This document shows, in pieces, positions 39,601-54,900 of a stretch of DNA of 64,000 nt. The DNA is from Fratercula arctica (lineage: Eukaryota > Chordata > Aves > Charadriiformes > Alcidae). Every line of letters begins with the position of its first letter. Within the stretch, counting starts at the first letter, position 1. Below the pieces are notes generated by a model, which searched no databases, had not been told where the DNA came from, and saw only the letters and a list, made by a program, of their open reading frames with translations. The stretch covers positions 38,210,817 through 38,274,816 of the forward strand of contig CANTUZ010000008.1 of assembly GCA_947846985.1 (NCBI GenBank), read 5' to 3'. Position numbers and translations under genes: made by a program.

Positions 39601-42600
39601 TCCCATACTGCATCAACATGATTTTATTAAAGATATTAAAGGAAAATTCGGAAGTGAAAATATATACTATAAAACGTTTCAATTTTGAGTGCTTATTTTT
39701 TTATCTGAATGTTACTTCTTCATTCTTTTTTAAAATTTCCTAAATACAGATTTCAAAACAGGGTCTTGTGCTTTTTTTACAATGTATCTTAATAATGTAG
39801 TTAAACATCTTAAAATTGATTCCAAGTACAGGAGTACATGCAGAATTTCAATTCAGAAAAGTGACTTCTGTGGTAACGTAACAAAATATCTACACGTACA
39901 TTTATAACCTGGAGATCAGAGAGAAAAATCTCTCTAGAAAACAGGTATCTTAACTAACAAGCTATAATGCTATTGCTGTAATTCCTCCACTTTTTTTATT
40001 CATAAAATATCTTTTCCTTGAAAAAAATTATCTTTTCCTGATCAAAAAATTCTTTCTCCCTAACATACATCTCTGTCTCTACCTCCCTCTTGGACTTTTT
40101 CCCCCCAAAGAAATGTCAGCGACCTGCAATCTCTCTGCAGACTCTTAACAACTTCAGTTTACTCCCCTCTCCTCATGACTTACAGGGGTCAAACAGAAAG
40201 AAGAATGCCGAGCCATTTTAAGTTTATTTGAAAATAATACTTGAGGTTACTAACATTAACTTGAATTACCTTCTTTCATGGGCCTTAAAAGTGATGCTGT
40301 CAGCTGTCTTCTGTGCTTTGGTTTGGGATTTTTTTTTTTGTCTGTTTGTTTGTTTGTCAAGCGATGGTGAAAAAACAACACGCAATACTTTGAAAAATGC
40401 CAAATTATAAATAGCACTGCTGAAAGCGTAACAGATGCTGTTGTGCTCGTGACAGAGGCAAACGTGTCATACAACTGTTTTAGATATACATGAACAATTG
40501 TTTTTACTTGAACACTTGTTCACATAGAATTCAATGTAAGCAGAAATCCTACGAAAAACTATACATTATTTAAAGTTTGTTAAAATACCTTACCAGACCA
40601 GACCAGGCTGCTAAGGCTTACTAGCTGAAACTGAGTTTTAAATAGTACGGCAAAAAAATGAATTGATTTTTAACTTTCCTCATTAAATTCCACTTATTTA
40701 TTACAGCTCAATCTAAAAGGAGATTCCCTCCTTTGTACTCCCACTCAATGTTTGGTAAGTAAGGTCAAGTCTACACATGGGAATTTATCTACAGAGAAAT
40801 TCTCACTGCTACTATCACCAGTTCAGCTGGATTCTCAAGTGCCGAGAATTGCTAACACCATTCACAGCATCACAAGCTTTAAGTTTGCTTTAATCAAGCC
40901 AAATTTACTTGATAGTGACTTCTGAACTTCCTACACAAGTTTCTTCTACATTACATACACAAATAAATTGAAATAGTATTAGCAAAAATAAGGATTTTTC
41001 AAGAGGTCCTTAGTAAATCAAAGGCATGAGATCTATTCCCTTATATCTCCATTCTTTCAATTATTAAAATGGAGAGAGTATGTGGTAGATAGAAGAGTTA
41101 AGGTTTGTGGGATTTGGCTGCAAGCATTCTCTCCATTTAATATTCTGTTGCAGTTCATTATAGTCTTTAAAAACAGTCTCACCTCATCTGAAGAATCCCC
41201 TTGTCCTGATGCTGCCGTAGCACCTGCTAAACCTTTTGAAATAAAAAAATTCAGAGATTCCTTTCGTAAGTCTTATACTGAAAAGACAGTATTTTACGAT
41301 ATTTAATGAAGCAGTATGAAATGAAACACTACATTAGCTTTCTTTAAAAGATACACAGCAGTGGACTGAGAAGTTGGAGGAAGATTTCCAAGCAATACAA
41401 AACCAGGGATTTGCAAGTTCCATTGACGAACTTCAGCATACTGAGTTAACGGGGACATGTTCTTTCAGAAATTGCAAAAAAACTCTGACGGCCTTCAGTG
41501 AATAAAACAAAAAAAAAAAATCCACAGCACTTTTGTAAGAATAGGTGGCTTAGCTTAGTTGCAGTGACAAAATTCCACCACGAGCAATTTCATCTTGCCT
41601 ACTCAAATTCCACTAATGCTATGACTGGAAATTGTTGCTTAGTATATTAGCAACAAAAAGTTAATGTTTAGCATGTTGATAGAATTAAAACGAGTCCTGT
41701 GATTTGGTGGTGCACTAAATAAGAGGTAAGTCCTTAAGTTTCATTAACATTCGTTGTTTTTTTTTAACTAAACTAAAATAACAGTTTATATAAAACCCAG
41801 CCATAATCAAGTCTTCTCTTAAAATATTTTTCTACACAAACCTTGAACTGCTAATGTGCTAGTTCCAGCTCCTTGTTCCTGCATACCACATGCAATTTTA
41901 TCCTCAGGAAATGCCAGTCCAGAGCCTTTCAATGCAATGAGGTACTTTTCATGACTTTTCTTTGCACATGCATTCTCTCCAACACCTTGAATACATACGT
42001 AAAACAGCATTAAAGTACAACAACAGCTACTTGGTTCATACACTTCATATTCTATAAAAGCAATCTAAAAAATGGTCCACAATGTTTTAATAAGCTGTAC
42101 AATTAGGAGATGTAGAAGCTAAAAAGTTTTTCCAGTTGATGAACTGAAATCCAAAAGACCTGAAACCTTCTCGGTTTTTCCCCTCCAACACAGTGTTTTC
42201 TTCTAAATTATGTACTTCATTCCTATTTTACCAGCACTGCCACCATTACAGCAAAAAGAGGATTTGTTTTGATATTTCAGAACAGTTGGCTTTGGACAGA
42301 AAGGACAGGGACCTACGATTTCCAATGGGAAAAAAATAAAGCAATAAAAAATCAGTAATGGAAATATGCCATATATAAATTCTAATAGTTGGAATTTTTC
42401 TTTCAAAGTTCAAGTTTTGACAGCTGCAATTAACAGACACTATTCATAAGGATACAGTGACGAAGCAAAGTCACACTGCATGCTCAGTATATAAGCAATG
42501 TGTGTCAAGTGCTTAAGGAAAAGAAAACATGAAAAAGATGACAGCATCTTTTTAGCTGTGCACTTTTGCATTCAAAGTCATAAGGGCAGGTTTTGCTCTA

Positions 42601-45600
42601 AAATCCCTTTCTTTGCTTTCCCTACCCCGAAACTGTACCTACTCAGACATACATATTCTCCATTCCAAGAGTCCAGAGAAGAATGCCTTACTTCCCATTC
42701 CCTCTCCACTTTTCTGTCTCAGGAAGTTCATCACATATAGGAAAAGAAAAGTCATTAAATTTCTCCCATTCAAATATTATTAAACAGGGGAGAAAAAGAG
42801 GAAGGAAACAGAATAAAGACAACTGTCCCTGAGGCAGCTTTCCTAAGAGTTTCTCCTTTCGAATAAAAGATTTGGAGATCGTCTGTTCTTCACCTAGCTG
42901 CTGCCCAAGCCACTTATGGCAACTTAAATTGACAGCAATTACTACTTGTTTCATACCTATGCAAAGGAGGTATGCAAAGGACTCAAAAAGACACTTTCTA
43001 ATCACCAGAAAATAAGATGGTTAATTTATACTAGGTGGTTTGGGGTTAACAGTGACTGTCCTACATTTTCAGATTCATTGTGATTTGGTGCAGGACGGGA
43101 GAAATAATTGGCAGGGTGGGGACGGTTGTTTTTAAGACACATGAGAAAAAAAAAAAAAAAAAAGGCTTTGCACAGAATTGCAGGGCAGACAACGGCCTTT
43201 TGCCATTCAGGTCTCCTCCAGTGACCTCTGTGAGAGCAGAATGCAAAATAAGTTTGAGATATTACACTTTGAGTAAGCTTGATATGCCTTATTTGGAAGT
43301 ACTAAGCTACCGTGTTCACTTCACTTTAAAGAGAATGGATTTATTATGAAAACTCTTTTGAAATGATGTACCTTTATACAGTTATCTGGGACACAGAAGG
43401 TAAGAGGTTTTCTCTTACAGGCCTTATAACAAGCGTTTCTAGTTGCTCCTCAAGCCCACCCCCTACTACCAGCAACAATAAAATATCCTTAAAAACATGT
43501 ATTTTTCTGAAGTGATCAACTGAAGTGATAAACAAAATTTATGCCTTTAAATTGTTCATAATTTGAAAATTTAATTATTAGAAAGAACACAAACATACCA
43601 GAGCTAAGATCTTTGTAGAACTGTTGGCTAGTCAAAACCTGGGTAAGAACTGACCGCATTGCTCCTCCCATTTTGGTCAAGTCTTCTAGAAAGGAAACAT
43701 GAGGCTCCAAAACCTGAAGGATTTTATGAAGGTCTTTCTCTGATGGCAAATCGAGAGCTGAAAACCACATAACAAGAATTTTTGGTGTAAGTGTAATGTA
43801 ATTTGGCCAAGACCTTCACAAGGCAGAATAGCTATGACTACCACCAAGGAAATTTATTTACATATTCATAATACTCTAAAATTCCCATGTACAAGCTTTA
43901 AATTAATCCTGATTTCAGTTTCTGGAAGAGCTCATCTCAATGACGGGTAACCCTTAACACGTATTTAAGAAGCTCTTCAGAAGAGAATAAAATCAAATTG
44001 CCTAGCCAGGAAGTAACTTTGTTAGGAAAAGATGCACAAAATTCAATGATATAAACTATAGATAGCATTCATGTATTCATGTACTTTGTCTTCACAGACT
44101 GCAAAGCAAGAGAAAGCAGCATGGTAAGATATGCTAGATACATGCAAATTTAAAACATACCAGGCTCATTATACCCATCTCGTAAGTGCTGAATAAGACT
44201 AAAGATGAACTGTGGAAGAACTAATTCTGACATCATCAACAAGTCTTTCGGGACACATGGAACATCTGAATTTGACTTAATCCGGTGTCTTTTACAAAAC
44301 CTATAAAACAGATGAGAAAAATGTTAAGCCAAGCACAGATCAGCAGAGTTAACATATACTAAGAAAAGCATTACTTTTTCTATTTTTCAGAGAGTATATA
44401 CTTTTTCATTCAAGGTAGTGCCGAAATGGTATTCTGAAATTCCAATTATTATGTTCAAACCCATGTTGTTTCCAAGTCCAGCGAATTATAAAGTTGCCAA
44501 ATTTTTTTCCCTTCTCAAAGTTCACATATCTAACATGCCAATTTCTTCCCATACATGTTAGAAGCATCTTCCCCTGAACCATTAGAAGAACATGGAGTTT
44601 TTCGGTATCAAGACATACCTCCCAATTCCTGAACAGCCTAATTGAAAATATCTAACTAAACCAGTTCCTCTCCTTTCTGTGAAGTTGTCAGAGGCTGGCC
44701 TGATTCTTCAAGTTCTCAGTCAGGTGACTTCTTTAACATCTTTTGACATCAATAAAAACAACTTCCAAAAGCATAAACACTGATCCTGCAAACTCTTATT
44801 TCAAATGTACAGCAACTAAGATTTACTTATCAAAGGATGATAGAACGCCCTGCAAAAACTGTGGAAATTGTTTCAATTAAGAAGAAAAGAAAACATTTCT
44901 TCTTTGGAGAATTCCTGTATGGTAGTAGTTGAGGCTTGGCTAATGCACAATGACACGAGGTTGAGCCAAACCCCATCAGAGCAGACAGAATGATTTCCCA
45001 CTGATCTAACATGAGTCTGACTCAAGAGCCACTGAATACTTTCCTGCTCCCAGTCGATTTTTAGAAAGGCCATTTACCAACATCAAAGAGTTATCTAGCC
45101 ATGTCGAAAAAGAAGCTAACAAGGAATAAAGAGTCTAAAAACCCATCATACAAGAGTAAACTACTGGAAAGAATCACTAGATTTTACCAGTAATTTTTCA
45201 ACATAGAGACTCAGAAATAGATTCGGTTTTGTTTGAATATGAAAATTGTTTCCTAATTTTATTCATGTCTTCACTACATTTGCTATGCCTTATTTTCCAG
45301 AAGTCGTCTGCTACTTTCTACAACACAAGCCTTTCTTCTTTGAGGACCCTTGAAGTATCATCTTCAAGAGAAGGAGGAAATAAAAGAAGCCCCAAAGCCA
45401 GTATCTGAACCTAGGGAAAAAACCAAGGGAATACAAGTCCAGTGATGGCATCTTCACAAGACTGGCTAGCATCTTCACAAGACTAAAGACTCTTTTGCTC
45501 TTACACATTAGAGATATTTTATTACAAGGTACACAAAGGACAGCACTAGCCAGATGATTTGCAGTTTGTATACACAGCCTTATCCATTCCCAGTGACGAC

Positions 45601-48600
45601 CGACAACTTTCTGTTAATTAATGCACAAACTGGTAGTTTTCACTTTTGCAAATGACATTCACAGAAGTTACGAAAACTCATTCGCTTTTTCACTTTTGTC
45701 ATTCACTTTTGTCTCATCCACATACAAAAACCTGAACTGCCATAAATCACCAATCTGTCTTGATCTATGCTGCAATATGGTACCTCATTTATCATATTAA
45801 AGGTATTTGCTCTCCCTTTTACCACTACCCTTATAAGAAGAGATCAAAAGTAAATAAAGACTTCAAAGACACACGAGGAAAGGATTACTGTGCAGTGTGG
45901 TTTAAGACCTTTTACTGGTCCTCTCCATATATTTTGCATTCAGCCAGAAGACATTTTCGCTGGTTATGATCACAAGCTAAGGGAGCCACGGTAACAAAAC
46001 TCACACGTAAAGACATTTTAAATCCCAGCTTCTGCTAAGCACAAGGCTTCCTTCCACAGAAAATAAAAAGCTCTGCTCCCCAAGAAGCCTATGCCAGCAT
46101 ACCACTTGCGAATCAGCCTATGGATTACTTATCCCAAATTTAACATATCCTGTAGCTGAAGGTTATGAATCGTCTATTCTCTTGAGATTCCCCAGAAAGC
46201 ACTATTGACTTACAATGTGTGTTATTATTACTGTATTAATATAGGTTCTGGAAAATCAAGGAAGAACCCAAATTTGATTCAGTATAAGGAAATGTTCTTT
46301 CACTGTCACATGCACAAATTCCAGATCCCACGCCCTAAACCTTAAAGTAGGAATGCCAATATCATTTTACAAGATGAGACATATTCTATATTTATGATTC
46401 AAAGGCTCTGGTATTAAAGTATTGCCCAAAATCAATATACTGTTGTAGCTGTTCTTAACTAACAGCTAGAAACGTGCACATGGTAAGGATCTGAGAACAT
46501 GTCCTTACAGACGTGACTTGCCACTGGACAAGCTATTGGCCATACTGAATTTCAAGAGCAAGAATTAATCTAAGCCACAAGGATACAGAAAGCCAATGCT
46601 CAGATTTTACTCTTTACAAATCAGGCTAAAGAAATCTTACTGAGCCCAAGTTTGTAATATTCACCCATGAGACTCTGTTTTATGTTGAATTACAGAGTTC
46701 TGCCACTGTACGGTATTTCCACCATCCTGAAATACCAATACTCTGTTCTACTCAAAGCTCTGTTGCCTTTACAGAGGGCTATAAAATTCTTCTACAGACA
46801 TTGACTCAGATGATCTTCAGAGTTAAAACAACAGTTGTTTTAACTCGAGAAGAGCCAGAACCCCGAGCTCTGCCAAGGAAGAAACAAGTTGAAACTCCCT
46901 ATACATGCAGCGACACCTTCTCCAATGGGTTACACAGTTACTGGACAAACAGCAGACAAAGCTATTCCATGATCAGTTCCTTACACTTCTAAAAGAGCTT
47001 CTTTACCGCAGCATCAGTTAGAGAATTGTCTGTCTATGTAAACGCACATTTCAAAATGCTTCTGAGACTATCAAAATAGGGATTTAATGGGCAACAAAAA
47101 GGAGCATTTTCCAAATCTCTCCTGGTAACATCAAGCCTCAGAAATCCACCACCTGGAGCAGGCAGAAGTATCTAACAGGGGCAGTAAAAGGTGGATATAA
47201 TCTAGACAAGAAATACATTTTTTTCTGAAAAAGCTCAAAAATAAAAATACCTATGGAAAGTAAGTCTGACTAGGTAACTGACAGATCGCCTTGATCTGAA
47301 CTTAACTACATGATTTCAATATTGCAGAATATTTTTTCCAACAAGCCTGTAGTTCCTACTTTATCTTCAGTACTTCGTATTTCTTGTGCTATACAATCTT
47401 CCTTGTAAATATTTTTATGATTATACTACAATGAGCTTTAAGAATAGGAGTCACTGAGTGAGTCTGCCAATTCACTAGCCAGAGATATTCAAGCCCTATT
47501 TCACTGAAGGTCTAACATAAAAGTACTAAAATACAGGTCTATGGGGGAGACAAAAATCATCACCCTTTTTTCCTTATTCTTTCTTCTAATTCAAAAGCAG
47601 ATTCTGGTTTTTTGTTTTCTATGCAGTTTCCTACCTTTGAAATTGCTTTTTCACAAAAAGATAAGGCTAATTTTAGCAAAAGAAGAAAATAACACAACAC
47701 TTGCAATTAAATAAAAACAAAGCTTTAACAAGCAATCTTGTCCACATGACTTCAAATATAATTCCTGAAATTTCTTATGTTGCGTTGGTATCTTATTTGT
47801 AAGGTGTAGAAGAACATTGTTCACGTCTAGATGAGTAAGGAATCCATGTATTATTAACATAAGCAGCATTAACATCTTCTGAGCAGCCTTCACTTTAGAC
47901 TTTCCAGATTCAATCCATTCTCTCCTACTATTTCCATCTTCAATAATTCTATGGTGAATTTCCAAAATATATTTTAGAAGTGGCTTCAGGTAAAACAGCT
48001 CCTTTCCTTTAGGCTACAGCTTCACAGCTGCTTAAGTTGAACTAGGTCAGCCCTGCCACAATTCTGTCTTCAGCCCTCTTATTTGTTCCAGCATGTTCCA
48101 GCACTGGCACTCGACTGATCCTGTGTTAAACCAGCTCAGAAGCTAAGCGAGCGGGAGTTATTTACTTTAAAAAAAAAAAGAAAAAAAAAAAAAGAAAAAA
48201 AGAATGCACTGGGCCAGTTTAAAACCACCAACACTCACAGACCCACCTCCCTGGAAATCACACTGACATCCCCAAATCATCCCGCCATCATCCCTTTCCT
48301 TGTTCACCTGACAGGGAGCAAAGCACACAGAACAAAAAAAAAAAAAAAAAACAAAAAACCAAAACCACAGGAGGATGCTGTCCTGGCCAAAAAGCACACC
48401 AGGTAGATACAAGGCTCGCTGTGAAGTCAACTTCTCCACTTCAAAGGAGAATTTTTAAACTTCCCCAGTTATTACGGCAGCTGATAAATGCCTTCAGTAC
48501 CAGCCAGACCACACCTTTACAGCTTTTGAACATTTGCTCAGCCCTCCTTCCACTACATCCCGCAGCGTCTCAGGTTTCAGCTGCATTCCAGAAACTTGAC

Positions 48601-48912
48601 ATAAGTTGATGCATACACAGAGGCACTATTTTTACTCCCCCTTTTCTCTTGCTATTTTGTCCCCTGACTCTCCATGTTTAAAAGTCATTTGTTTTAAACT
48701 GGATCATAAAACTGTCAAAAGAAGGCATCTCATTTTCACAAGTCTTACAGTACTACAGCATGAGTGCCTGACTCCAACAGAAGCTTTTAGGGACAGGAGT
48801 CTGGGACCCAAGTGACAGGACCCAAATGAAACCTACTGGAAATCAATTCCTAAGCAAAGAAGGTAAACCTCTGCTCAGTTCTTCAATTCACTGAGTCATA
48901 TCTAAACTGAGC

Positions 48913-48943
<31 letters not shown>

Positions 48944-51900
48944 ATACGGTATACCACATGACTGAAATTGTCACTTAATGTTTCATAAAGTATTAAAACA
49001 AAATGAGTAAATTCTGCAAATAAGAATTCAGCACAGACTTTAAAAGCAGCATGCATTTTGTCCCCACTGTAAAACTAACATGCAAATACTATTCCTACAT
49101 ACATGGAATCTACAAAATAGATGCAAGATGCAAAGTATTTTTTGAGTGCTACAATTGCCTCTCAGAGTTCTTGTGAACTGACTTTTCATTCTTTACGTAC
49201 TAGTAAAGACTGTTTAGAAGTTTTTCATGCTTTTGCAGTTCACATATTAAAACAAATCTTAATTCAGAACAAAATATAACTTGCATAATCAGGATTAGAA
49301 AATCATCTCGATGAAAAAGGACTTTGATATATTGTAGCCTGGCTTTATGTAAATCCACTGTCCCCAACCAACAACAAACGCAATGTTAACTCTGAAGAAA
49401 TGCAGAGAAATAAACTAACTGTTCCTTTGAAAATTAAGTTTTATGTGTTTCCCCACACACACCCTAGTAATTAAATTTAAATAGTTAAATTCATTTCACC
49501 TGCAAAACAGGCTTCCAAAAGTGAGTCAATGTGGTATGGACTTCCAGGCCTGAGGAACGACAGCTCTTCTGCCCTTTCTGAAAGCTGCAAGCTACAGAGG
49601 AGTTCAGAGACAAAACTGAACACTTGCATTTCTGCTATTAGGGACTCCGACAAAAAGCAAAGCCAACTGGAAAGACGTCAGTCTAACCCTTCTAACCAGG
49701 AAAGCTCCAAAGTAGAGACACTAGAGGCAATAGCGGAGAACGACGAAAGATGGCAGAAGAATTATGGCTTCTCAAGAAAACAAACAAACAAACAGAAACA
49801 CCTTTAAAAGGACATCTTTCCAGGCTCTAAGCCTTCGTGACAAAGCTGTTTGGCCAGGTTAGGAGGCTAGAAATCGCAGGTTAGACTCTTAGAAATGATT
49901 CCAGTCCTTGCAGAGCAGCAGGAAGAGAGGCAGTGTGTCACCAGAAGCTCCCTTGGTGCTCAGTGCTATATTGAGCTCCCCTCAGCGAAGCAAGCTCACC
50001 AGTTCAAAGAAAAAGCAGGCGAAGAAGCGCTACAGAAGACCGTTTCTATTATTCTCTGTTAGTCCTCAGACATAAACATCTTGTATAGCAGATAAAACTA
50101 CAATGAGTTTCATTAGTATACAAGTACCCACTATCAATCAGAAACAGTAAATTTGGCAGTTTCAACTCTAAGACCTTAGAAATACAGTGAGACTGAGAAG
50201 GAAGGGACTTCTCAGCAGAGCTGAAGCTGAGTCTATGTTTGAATAGACCCACAGAGTTGTTGAATTTGAGCATTTTTATAGACAATGGAGCAATTCAAGA
50301 GTAACACAGTCTTCTGCTGCAAAAATATTGTCTTTATAAAAAGGGTGGATGCTCTGGGATATAATTACTGCACTGTAATTGCATCTAAGTACATCTTACA
50401 TTCACCTGGTTTGACTGAAAAGCCTCAATTTACACACAATTTAAAATACATTTGTACAATAAGAGACATACAGCTAGCTAACTTACAACTATAACACCCA
50501 TGCTCTTTGGTGCAGCTTTTTTAAACATCACAGTGATGGCAAAATGAAGCCCTTACAAGTTAAAAGGGCCTCAGTTACACTGTTAATAGCAATATTAAGA
50601 TTATGAAAATTATCTTAATTAATCCATTTGCATGTATGAATATGGTCTCTAACAATTTTGTCCAACAGGAACTGCAGCCTTTTCAGTTGAGTACTTCTTA
50701 AATGAGCAGTTAATTTAGTATTTCACTGTACTGAAGAAGGCATTGACAAGAATAAGTCTTCAAACCCGAGTTTAAAAAGCAATCTTCATGGAGGTTAACA
50801 TTAAAAAAGCCCACAAGAAAAACATTTACATGCAAAATTCTTTCACAGCATGGAGTCTAAAGGTATCCTCTATTTTATTTTTTTTCCAAATATGGACCTA
50901 AAGATAGAGAAATTCAGATACAATGCATATTCTAGGTCTGGATGCTTAATTTCATAACATTTAGGATCTGATTTTTCACAGTTCTTAGTCTTACATAGCA
51001 TTTTCAAAGCAGAATTCCCAGCTGACTTCAAAAGTAGGTCTGAGAGACAAGCAGAACAGCAAATATCTGGTCCTGAGCCCTCATCAGAACCATCTTTGCC
51101 TGGCCCTCACCCTTCCCAAACCATGAGTTCACATACAGTCTCCTCGCCCAGTTGCTTTCAGAGTCCCATCAATTATCTGCCTTAAAGCACACGGACAAGT
51201 ACATCTTCTGTTTAAAGAACAAAAATCAACTTTCCAAAAGAAAGTTAACAAAAATATTTTCTGTCTAGTTTTAATTTTCTTGGGAAATTTTTCGAAGTCA
51301 AACACAGGGTGTGTAATATTTTGGCCCAAATACTTCATCTGACATAGTTCTAAGTGACTGCATAGTGCTAGACAAATCTGAGTAAGCTGTGTGGACTGTT
51401 ATAAAAGCTATCAACTTAAGCTGAAGATGCCACTTTGGTCAGGCCTCCAACAGACAAGGTGAATATATATGTAATTTGCAGGTTTTTTGGAAGGGTAAGC
51501 GTGTGTCCATGCATTTCATGCCAGAGCTATTATCACTGCAGGTGCTATGCAGAAACAGAGAGATGCATCCTGAAGAAGGCAGCCGAGTTCATTATATAGT
51601 CCTTGTTATTGTAATACCCAAATGGCTAGCTCTATTACTTCAACATAAAGAAAATTCACCATATTATTTTCAAAGCTTACTACCAGAACCCTCTATAGAG
51701 GTGGGCAGCTAGGATACTATTATTTAAAACCACCTGCAGGTGTCAGATACCATTCCAGGATTTTTAAAAAATATAAAATTCCTGATATTCTGCAAGTGAT
51801 AAAGAAAAATGGCCTGAACTCTGACCAACCTATATTAATTGTCTCTTAAATCTTTCCTAGTGACAAAAGTTCTTGAGGAATGTGTTCCCCAAACATACAC

Positions 51901-54900
51901 CCAAAATCACGTTTATTCTGTTGCCAACAGATCCATTGACAGTTCCATGTAGATCAGATATGTACCAGACAAATAACACTCTACCCTGACATAGCAAACT
52001 TAGAATCCTGGACAGCTGATAGTTTCACAGAAGGGTTAAAAGGAGCTTTGGAAGTTGGTGGGATCAAAGCAAAGGAACTGAAAATCAACACCGGTTAGCC
52101 CAAATCTAAACAAGATTCTGTTTCCATAGACCTCCAAAACATCAGTTCTTCTTCAGTTTAATATATACCAAGATATATCACAAAGCAATAGACAAGTCAT
52201 ACAATAAATAAACCAATTTCAGACAAGGCAAGATATACAGCAGTTATATCCTGTGACCTCAATCTTCAGAGTACTATTCTGTTCTTCAAACCAGACTGGC
52301 CCTATCAGCAAAAGCTTCGGGGTAGAACCATCATTTATTTTAAGCTTATTCAGTGACTAACACAGCAAGAGTTCAGGTTTCTAAATGTTTATGTTACGTA
52401 TATTGATACATTTGAGTATTTTATCAATGGCATATTATTCCTGAGGCCTGTTTAAAGTACGTGGCGTCTAGTCAGGACACAGCTCTAAAAGCAGTAATAC
52501 AGAATTATCACTTGGCAGTTAACCATTCGGAAAACATCACAGCAACTAATTTAGAGGCTGATGTAGTCCTAATTAGAGACATTCTTAAGAGAAATCAAGA
52601 CAGGCAGGTTTGTGAGCTGACTGTATGTCATGATGGACTTAAATCAACACAGCAATCTGAAATCTTTTTTGCTTTCCAAGGATAAAACCTAACATGAAGG
52701 TCTGTGAAAACTACCAAATGTTATTGTGGAATCCTAAGCAGCAACACAAAATATTGAGCTTTAGGTCTGGGGGAGGTGGGGAGGAAGGCAGAGGGAATCA
52801 ATTATTTATAAATGCATGGTAACTGGTTCTTTGAAATGCTGTGGTCAGCGTGAATCCCAGTATGAATTCCTGTACCTTGTATGTGGAAGATCAGATAGTG
52901 GAGTTTTTGTTCTAAATAGTCACACCCACCAGAAGTACTTGACCATGGGTTTACTCGGACTCTCATGCCAAGCTAACAGGCAGTACGGCTTCAGCCAGAA
53001 GTCCGCAATAGCCCAAAGGACTTCAAAAGCAGAGAAGCTGCACAGAGTTGATAGAGATCCTACAGAACACCGTTTGTACCAGCACAACAATCCTGAACAC
53101 AAGGACGTTTTTACATGGCTTCGTAATGCTCAGAGGCTAAACTCCTTGACAACGTGCAGGGTCTCAGCCTGTTGATAAAGCATCTGTTTCAGCAGCTTCT
53201 TGAACTCTTCCCTCCTTGAGGCTGCATTACCAAACCTAGCCTACGTCTTGGAGAACCTAAACCTTCTTGCCTACTGTTAAAGAATACAATTGATAGGGTC
53301 ACACTGGAAGGGACAACCTTGAAGCAGCAATATGCTATATGTGCGCTGAACAGGTGATTTTGCTGTTGCAAGGCACTCCATAAAATAACCACATAAGCTA
53401 CGTAATGCCAGTAAAATAGTTATTACCTGTATGTCCCAGAACCCAGCCACAGGCAGATCTGACTTTTTTGATCTGAAGTGGATCACAGCTGCCACAACCC
53501 AAGATGATACAAGAGACCTTGTCTGGTGAACATGCACAGAATATATCCAAGGGTAACAATAATAGCTTTCTCAACAGCAAGCTTGCTTTTTTGTTGTCAC
53601 TCTATTTAAGTTTTCTCAAGTCTAGAATAGGAAAAAGGTCCTTTACTCAGCAACAGAAACTGAAAGAAATAGAATATATTCTTCCATAGCTCTCAAACAG
53701 CCCAGCAAGGCCATTTCTACTGAAATGAGCTCCTCTAAGGAAGTGTCTCTGAAAAGGAAACGAGTCAGAAGGAGGGAAAGAAGGATATGGGGACAGATTA
53801 GCAAAGGTCATCAACACTAGGTATCTACTGTTCAAAGTTTAAATTTAACTAAAACTATTCAATAATACTTACTCGGTGCAAACATTTTAACACACCAGAA
53901 AAACAGAGCTAATTCTAAGTAAAGTAAAGCAGAAGAAAAGAAGCAGGCTAGAAAATAAGAATATACTTCTCATACTTGTTGGCAGTGAGCGGAGGCAAGG
54001 AGAATTTTCCAGCCTTTTCATAAGGGATCATGGTAGACCCCCCAACAGATGCATCAGTCCCCAGGAGAGACATGATGAAAATGGGGGTGGGGGGAGAGAG
54101 AGAGCAAGAGGGAGAGAAGTCTGATGTAGCTTGGACAGGATCTCCATGAAACCTACACTGATGTACCCTCTAAGACACACAGCTAAATGGAAAGATAAGT
54201 ATGGATCATCAGAGACAGGACTGCAGAAAGCTTAGAGCTAGGTACCTGAAGGTGCTTTTGAACACACAGCATACGACATCAATCTGTAACAGCCACCTTT
54301 CTTATAACTACAGGGTTTTTTACTTCACACACGCCTACTGATAAAGAAATGGCCCACTGTCGCAAGCGGAAATTGATAATTTCTTAGACCCTTTGATATA
54401 AGTCATAAGAGAAGGCAAAGCTCTATGTCAATGGAGCCATTGGTTGCCATAACTACCATCAAATACACAGCAAACATCAATGCAGAAGCCTGTTTAATGA
54501 AATTCTTTACCTGGCTTTTTGCCTTTCAGGATATGCAACCCTTGATGAAGATATTATTCTCTTTGTACTGTAATGCAGCACTAAAACATCTGCTTCCCAC
54601 ATGATTAATTTAACAAATAAGTCAACACACAGTGAGGCATACTCAGAAACAGGACACGGGGGAATGAAATAGCCGAAGTGTAGAGGCTCTCTAGTGTATC
54701 AGGTTATTGTCTACAGACTTAAAGGGGAATCGGAACAAGACAGCCACAGAAACAAGACGGTACTCATCAGTAACAGACTACTGACTAGTTATACTCTTAT
54801 TACAACCACATGGCATATTGCTTTCTTCAAGCTTATTTTATAAACTATCAAGTTTCATTATAACTCAAGATCATCTACCAACCAAAAAAATACTCCAGTC

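Noticed and set aside
39483..39743. An 86-codon plus-strand ORF rich in Lys and Phe
   Set aside because: AT-rich intron sequence with no motif; such frames are expected by chance over 64 kb.
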